Source of the DNA: Phellopilus nigrolimitatus
Taxonomy: Eukaryota > Basidiomycota > Agaricomycetes > Hymenochaetales > Hymenochaetaceae
Length of the DNA stretch: 50,924 bases
Assembly: GCA_021029095.1 (NCBI GenBank)
Contig: JAJOHG010000182.1
Span: 1 to 50,924, forward strand
Reading direction: 5' to 3'
The notes under the pieces were generated by a model. The model did not search any database, was not told where the DNA came from, and saw only the letters and a program-made list of their open reading frames with translations. Shown piece by piece: positions 45,243 through 50,924 of this stretch (positions within the stretch are counted from its first letter, which is position 1; each line of letters opens with the position of its first letter). A program made the translations under genes and the position numbers.

Positions 45243-48200
45243 ATGTTACCGTCTCTACTTAGCTCTCTACCATTTGTCCCACCCAAATCATCTACCTCAC
45301 TAGTATCCAAGACAAGAGCACGGTCTTTCAATTCCTCATGTCTCCGGCGAGGAGTGTCAAGGCCTCTCAGGCCTTTGGCAGCGACATGGCAGCGCACGCA
45401 GCCGCAAATTCGCCGCTACGCGCAAGCGCCTGGAGGAGGAGCAGGTGGTGGTTTTCCTGGGTTCTCCGGGTTCAAGCCTCAACACCAGAAGGGAGAGGCC
45501 CTGAAAGAATATGTATGGACGTTAGAAGACTGCGTGAATGCATGATTGACGAAAGTCTTAGAGTGTTGACCTCACCGAGCTGGCCAAGGAGGGAAAGCTG
45601 GATCCTGTAATTGGACGCGATGAAGGTATGTGAAGCGGCTGCACTGGTTAACCTTGACTCACTTTTTACGCAGAAATTAGACGTACGATACAAAGTGAGT
45701 TCCAATAGCATCTGGCGCTCAAAGCTGTACTAAAACAATTGTAAGTTCTGTCAAGGCGTACGAAATCGAATCCGGTCGTAAGCATCCTAAGTTATTTCAT
45801 CTACTTGTTGCCCATCCTCTAAACTATCCCTATTACATAGTTAATTGGCCCACCCGGTGTCGGGAAAACTGCGATATTGGAGGGTCTCGCTAGCAGAATT
45901 GTTACCAAAGAAGTACCTGAGGTGAGTTTGTTTTTCTTGTGCATCAGCCGAAGCTCAATCTGCGTAGTCGCTACAGAATAAACGCGTGCTTGCGCTGGAT
46001 TTGTCTGCTATTATGGCGGGCTCCGGGATCCGAGGGGCCTTTGAAGAGAAATTTAAAGCGCTCATTCGCGATATCGAGGAAGAGGAAGGAAATGTGATTT
46101 GTTTCATTGATGAACTGCGTGAGTCTCCTCATGATATCACAGTTCGCTTTGTAACAGGAGTTTATAGATACACTCTTTAACCTCGGAAAGGCGGAAGGCA
46201 GCATCGATGCTGGTCAGTTGATTAAACCCGCTCTTGCTCGAGGCTTGCAGCTCGTAGGTGCTACAACACGTAAGTCGCGCCCAATTTATTCTCTGCAGCG
46301 TCAATTGAATGCTTACATATCTTAGCGGACGAATATCGCAAGACCATTGGGAAAGATGCGGCGCTCGAACGTCGTTTCCAACCAGTCACCATAGACGAGC
46401 CGACTGTCGAGTCAACGATTTCCATCCTGCGCGGACTGAAGCCTCGCTATGAAGTCCACCACGGCGTGGAGATCTCCGACACCGCTTTAGTTACTGCCGC
46501 TGTCTACGGCTCCCGTTATATCTCAGACCGTTTCTTGCCCGATAAAGCGATTGATCTGGTCGATGAGGCTGCATCCTCATTGCGCCTCGCACAGGAGTCC
46601 AAGCCGGACGAGCTAGAAGCGCTCGACCGCGCGATCGTTACGCTGCAGATCGAGCTCGCTTCTTTGAGAAACGAAAGCGACGTATTCTCGGTGGAGCGCC
46701 GATCGACCGTCGAGGCTACGCTTGCAGAGAAGCGCAGCCAGGCGGCAGAATCGACAGAGGTGTGGCAAAAGGAGCGTGCACGCATCGAGCGAATTAAGGA
46801 CATAAAGCAACGCCTCGAGGCTGCGAAGCACGAGCTCGAGGTCGCACAACGCGAAGGACAGTACGAGAAGGCGTCGCGTCTGCGCTTCGCGACTATCCCT
46901 GAGCTCAAAAACCAGCTCCCCACAGAGTCTAAGGATGCTGCAGCAGACGGGGCGAGTTCGGGGTCACCCATCCAGATGCTTCACGATCGTGTTACGAGCG
47001 ACGACGTTGCGCGAGTTGTCGCAAAGGCCACGGGTATCCCTGTGCAGAGCCTGTTGAAGGGTGAGAGAGAAAAGCTGGTTCATGTGAGCAACTCTCCACT
47101 GACCTATCTGACCGTTCTCAACTCACTGTTTGTTGTCAATGCACTCAGATGGAAGACACTCTGCGTCAACGCGTTGTTGGACAAGATCATGTCGTAAAGG
47201 CCATCAGCGACGCCGTCCGCATATCCCGTGCAGGTCTCCAAGCGCCGAATCGCCCTGTCGCCTCGTTTTTGCTCTTAGGGCCTACTGGTGTCGGCAAGGT
47301 AAATCAGCTTTCTTACAGAGCTTTGAACAGTCCTGACGTTCGAAACAGACGGAATTGTGCAAAGCATTAGCGGGTTTCCTCTTCAACGACGAGCAGCGCG
47401 GTTTGTAAGTCATTCTGATGCATGGTCTCGTTGAGTGGTTTGTTGAATATTTTACTAGGATCAACATCAATATGTCGGAGGTGCGAGAGGAATCGGTGAT
47501 ATTTTTCTCTCCTTGGTAGATGCTAATTGTATATGTTTTGTCAGTATCATGACCGCCATACCATTTCACGCCTCATCGGAGCGGCACCAGGCTATGTCGG
47601 CTTTGAGGAAGGAGGTATGTATCTAAGTAGATTTCTAAAGCTATCTTGATGATGAATTATTATTATTTAGGACAATTGACTGAAGCCGTTCGCCGCAAGC
47701 CATACGCTGTAATTCTCCTCGACGAACTCGAGAAGGCACATAAGGTCTGCATCTGCTTTAAATAACTGATGAACATAATGCGGATGACGCTAACTCGGTT
47801 TGCAGGATGTAGCGATGATTCTTTTGCAAATACTTGATGAAGGAAGCGTTACGGACAGCCAAGGGCGCAAAGTGGACTTTAAGGTCAGCTACCCTATATG
47901 CCGCACCGGAAGTACATCCATAAACTGATTTGATGAAATAGAACACAATAATCTGTTTAACAAGCAACCTCGGCAGCGATATCCTCGCGCACTCGACGTC
48001 TACCACATGTGATGATGGGCTGGTCACAGCCGAGGCGCGCGACCTCGTTCTGGAACGCACGTCTGAGTATTTCCCTCCCGAGCTGCTCAACCGCCTTGAC
48101 TCGATCATGGTCTTCAATAAGCTTTCGTTTGCGTCGAATCTCAAGATCGTTGATCTGCGCCTCAAGGACGTTGCCGCACGCGTGCGCGACCGCCATATTA

Positions 48201-48541
48201 CTCTCGACGTCGACGAGGCCGCAAAGTCTTGGCTCGTGAAGAAGGGCTACTCCAATGTATATGGCGCGCGCGAGATCGCACGAGTTGTGAGGACAGAAGT
48301 GCTTTTCCCACTCGCGCAAAAACTACTCAATGGGACGATAAGGTGTGTGTTTCCGGTCCAAAAATTGACAGTATTTTAGACGCGCTAATGGACGTTGTAT
48401 AGGAATGGCGACACAGTTGAAGTGCGTGTGAGCGGCGAAGGCGACAATTTAGACATCAAAGGAAACCATCCCGTTGACCACGAAATCGGAGATGAGGCCT
48501 CTTCGGCACCCTCCTTAATTGAGGGAAAAGAGCATAACTAG
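45243..48541 (+). CDS. HSP78: mitochondrial Hsp78/ClpB disaggregase
   Basis: Hexameric AAA+ unfoldase that rescues aggregated matrix proteins with Hsp70. Sixteen exons give 822 residues; exon starts are 45243, 45562, 45674, 45746, 45841, 45968, 46168, 46326, 47149, 47349, 47459, 47545, 47671, 47806, 47942 and 48403. A mitochondrial presequence rich in Ser/Arg ([18 protein letters not shown]) is followed by [20 protein letters not shown], so the ClpB N-domain is missing, as is usual for Hsp78. NBD1 has Walker A GPPGVGKT (about 132-139) and Walker B CFIDELHT. The middle coiled coil is at about 310-400. NBD2 has GPTGVGKT (about 537-544), [28 protein letters not shown] and NRLD. A 49-bp intron after KEY is the shortest. 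An HSE match lies just upstream. All exon joints keep frame. Confidence 0.96.
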
Positions 48542-49065
48542 ATTTATGCGACGCGCTTTATAGCCTTCAGCATACACGGTCAAGCCTAATGAGTACAACT
48601 TTAACTTCCGCCATATTTGAAACATAATTTACTCGAAAATCATCCTAGTTTCACAGCTCCCAACTCACGTTATGTAGTAGCAATAACCCCACTCGTCTGT
48701 ATTTGTAGCATAGCTTGGATAGCGCGGACATTACCGTCATTAGACTAAAGACTTTATTATACGGGAAAGCGATTGGCGGTGCCAAAAGTGGAAGTGTAAA
48801 TCTGTTTTTCCTTATTTGAAAACGTTGATCGCTTACGTGGTTCGTCATTCCCCTTGTTAAGGAAGAGACGCCGACTTCCATAAAAATACGAAGTTCCATT
48901 ACTTCTACTGAATCTGCTCTAAATTTACTGGGTACAGCTGCTATCTAGGTCTGAGTTGCAAGCAATGCGAAAGTTTGAAGGTTCCCGCGGTACATTGTAA
49001 CCGAATTCCAGTGAAGGTGAAACACCGGTCGCGACTTTACAAGTCTTCCCAGGACCCACCACGTC
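48542..49065. other. intergenic
   Basis: 3' flank of HSP78 and promoter of the SRPBCC gene; no motif-bearing frame found. Confidence 0.5.
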
Positions 49066-49729
49066 ATGTCTTCTGGACTCCCTCCCGATGCTCAGAGCGG
49101 CGTGTTCTTTGTGCACTTGACACGCGAAATTGATGCCCCACTCGAACGCGTATGGGACGTCCTCACCGACTTGCCCAAGTACCATGAGTGGTATGTGTGC
49201 AAATCCGGTACATCATTCAGCGCGCGCTTATCCGTATCATTATTGTCTCATGCGGACAGGAATCCTTTCGTGTGGGTGGACGTTTAAGCGTGCACTGTGT
49301 TTCAGGCGTTGATTCTTCGTCCAATGTTGGTTTAGACGCGCCATGACGATCGTGGACGCATCAAAGCAGGCTGACGCGGAGCAGACGCTCGTAGAGGGCA
49401 AACATCTGTTGATGAAGTGTCACGTCCCGCCAAGCACGAACGACGCCGCCCCGCCGCGGCGTCCGCAGTGCCCGTTTGAGCGTGTGACGGTCGTGGATGC
49501 GGCGCAGCACCGGCTTGCATGGGTGAATATCGACTACCCTGCGTGGGCGCTGCGCGCAGAGCGCTGGCAGACGCTGACAGTGCTCGACGGCGGACGGACA
49601 CGATACGAGACGTGGGAGGTCTTTGGTGGCATACTGGCGTATGCTGTGAAGTGGTTCGTCGGGAAGCCACTCCGGGAGTCGTTCGACGCGTTTGCGGATG
49701 GCTTGAAGACGCGTAGCGAAAGTGCCTAA
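49066..49729 (+). CDS. SRPBCC (START-like/polyketide-cyclase fold) small protein
   Basis: Three exons (49066-49190, 49260-49271, 49336-49729) give 176 residues. The middle exon is only 12 nt; it joins HEWNPFVRAM, the conserved early SRPBCC stretch after REIDAPLERVWDVLTDLPKY. The remainder (CPFERVTVVDA, LAWVNIDYP, TRYETWEVFGGILAYAVKWF) fits the beta-grasp and long C-terminal helix of the fold, which encloses a hydrophobic ligand. Substrate unknown; in fungi such stand-alone proteins are mostly uncharacterised. No signal peptide seen. Confidence 0.75.
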
Positions 49730-50154
49730 CGACAACCTTGCAATATTCATACGCGCATAATTATACCCTTCAACCGTGCATGCGTTCGTTGGTAGGCAGT
49801 TACAAATGATTTGTATGTTCTTCCAATATTTTATTACATCTGTTCCATTCTGTTCAGTTTACTGTTCATGGAGGGATTTTAGGATAAATGTGCATTAGAA
49901 TTACTTCATCCAGGATCGCCATTTGTTTAGCGGAAATTGTTAAGAAAATAAGCATATGTCTGAATTAGGAAATGTACTACCAATTTGGTTTGTGCAGAGT
50001 CTAGAATCTGGAAAGACCTGTTTTTGTGATTTGTCCTGGAGCGTGCCTCTTGAGTCTTGCTCACCGTCGTCGACGACGTCCTCGCTGCCCTTGCAGTCGT
50101 CGTCCTCGCGCCGCCGCCGTAGTCGCGCCCCTCGTCGCTGGCCGATAATCACTG
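49730..50154. other. intergenic
   Basis: 3' flank of the SRPBCC gene and promoter of the kinase gene. The last 100 bp before the kinase ATG are rich in CGTCGT triplets. No other feature. Confidence 0.5.
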
Positions 50155-50924
50155 ATGGACAGCCAAGCCAAGCCCTCGCGCTTCTCGACTCTGAATGTGT
50201 TCGGCAAGTTCTCGTCGAAGCCTCCGCGACCGCCGCCCAAAGATCAATGGTACCGCAGGGTTCAAAGTCGACCGTCTCACTCGCGCCGGCATGCACTCTC
50301 GACGCATGCCGCGTCGATTGCGAGCTCGTCTCACGATACGCTGCAGCTCCGCAGACGCCGTTAAGCATGGCTTCGCGCTCGCAGTACGACCTGAGCCGGA
50401 CCATGTCGCCTGCGCTTTCAACGCGCACTACGGCGACGGCGGCGACAATGGCGACAACGACTACGTCTGGGGCGCAGTCGCGCATGTCGGAGACGAGCTC
50501 ATTCAGGAGGGTTTTCAAAGCTCTCAGCTCGTTCGGAAAGCGCCCGAAGCTGCCTTCGCGTTCGAGCACGTTGAACACGACTCTCCATTCGATGACCCAA
50601 TAAGAATGTCCGAGGACGGCGTGCTGGTGGATAATTCCGACGATGACAGTGTCTCCGCGCCTTGGAACTTTCAGGTGTGTCATACTTTTGTCAAGTCTGG
50701 TCTTCCTACTACGCGCAGGACGCAGCATCACCTTCACGTTGACGAGGGGTAAAATTCCGGCTCATCGTTGATTTGGATCGCACTAATGCCTTTTTACTTC
50801 TAATAGACTATCGAATCTCCCGCCTGAATGGATGGGAATCAGCTCCGAGCGAGCGGGCTGAAAGATACGGACATCATGTCGACGCATTCGCGACGCAATC
50901 GCACAACATATCTCCAAAACCACC
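50155..50924 (+). CDS. PAK/Ste20-type kinase, N-terminal part (CRIB domain); continues beyond window
   Basis: Start ATG at 50155 (MDSQAKPSRFSTLNVFGKF, then a Pro-rich stretch). A Ser/Thr-rich linker follows, then a basic FRRVFKALSSFGKRPK patch and a CRIB/p21-binding motif (VSAPWNFQ, spliced to HHLHVDEG), followed by LSNLPPEW. CRIB motifs bind GTP-loaded Cdc42/Rac; the kinase domain would lie past the right edge. Introns at about 50675-50729 and 50749-50807 are needed around the CRIB exon. The parts occupy different frames: shifts are needed just after DQWY (about 50253), between the basic patch and the CRIB motif (about 50600), and before GLKDTDIMSTHSRRN (about 50860). As at the left edge, this suggests indel errors near the end of the sequence, or decay. 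Confidence 0.65.

Overview
The window is nuclear DNA of a filamentous basidiomycete, most likely an Agaricomycete. Genes are dense and carry many short GT-AG introns (about 47-125 bp) with CTNAY-like branch points. The gene set is fungal and includes expanded F-box/LRR proteins, a BAG/IQ protein, a Ync13-type Munc13 protein and Hsp78. No rRNA, tRNA or CRISPR array was seen.

Layout: a Ras-GEF gene enters from the left edge on the minus strand, followed by GAPDH (minus). Two divergent F-box/LRR-type genes follow (about 5.7-9.2 kb). A BAG-domain gene (minus) is interrupted by a TA-flanked MITE and shares a promoter with the histone chaperone ASF1 (plus). Next come an F-box relic, a 13-exon Munc13-family gene (plus), a multi-pass membrane protein (plus), a second MITE and an intact F-box/LRR gene (plus). 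The ER Hsp70-like chaperone LHS1 (minus, HDEL C terminus) is followed by a 2.6-kb gene-poor stretch. Then come an IQ-motif protein that may be a divergent BAG relative, a PPR protein, a lysine-rich nuclear-type protein (all plus), SET2 (minus) and RPA49 (plus, divergent from SET2). A degraded LRR-like region, mitochondrial Hsp78 (plus, 16 exons), a small SRPBCC protein (plus) and the 5' end of a PAK/Ste20-type kinase close the window.

Themes. Four genes concern protein folding (BAG, LHS1, the BAG-like IQ protein, Hsp78); two of them have heat-shock-element matches upstream. Chromatin and transcription are represented by ASF1, SET2 and RPA49, and traffic and polarity by the Ras-GEF, the Munc13 protein and the PAK kinase. 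These are mostly housekeeping genes; I infer no single operon-like pathway.

Most unusual observations: a roughly 590-bp MITE inside the BAG coding sequence whose removal leaves a perfect in-frame ORF and which might instead be spliced as an intron; a 97-bp-TIR MITE just upstream of an F-box gene; a 5-nt micro-exon in GAPDH; two GC-AG introns with identical donors; F-box copies in three states of preservation; and frameshifts concentrated in the outer few hundred bases at both ends, which look more like end-of-contig sequence error than biology.
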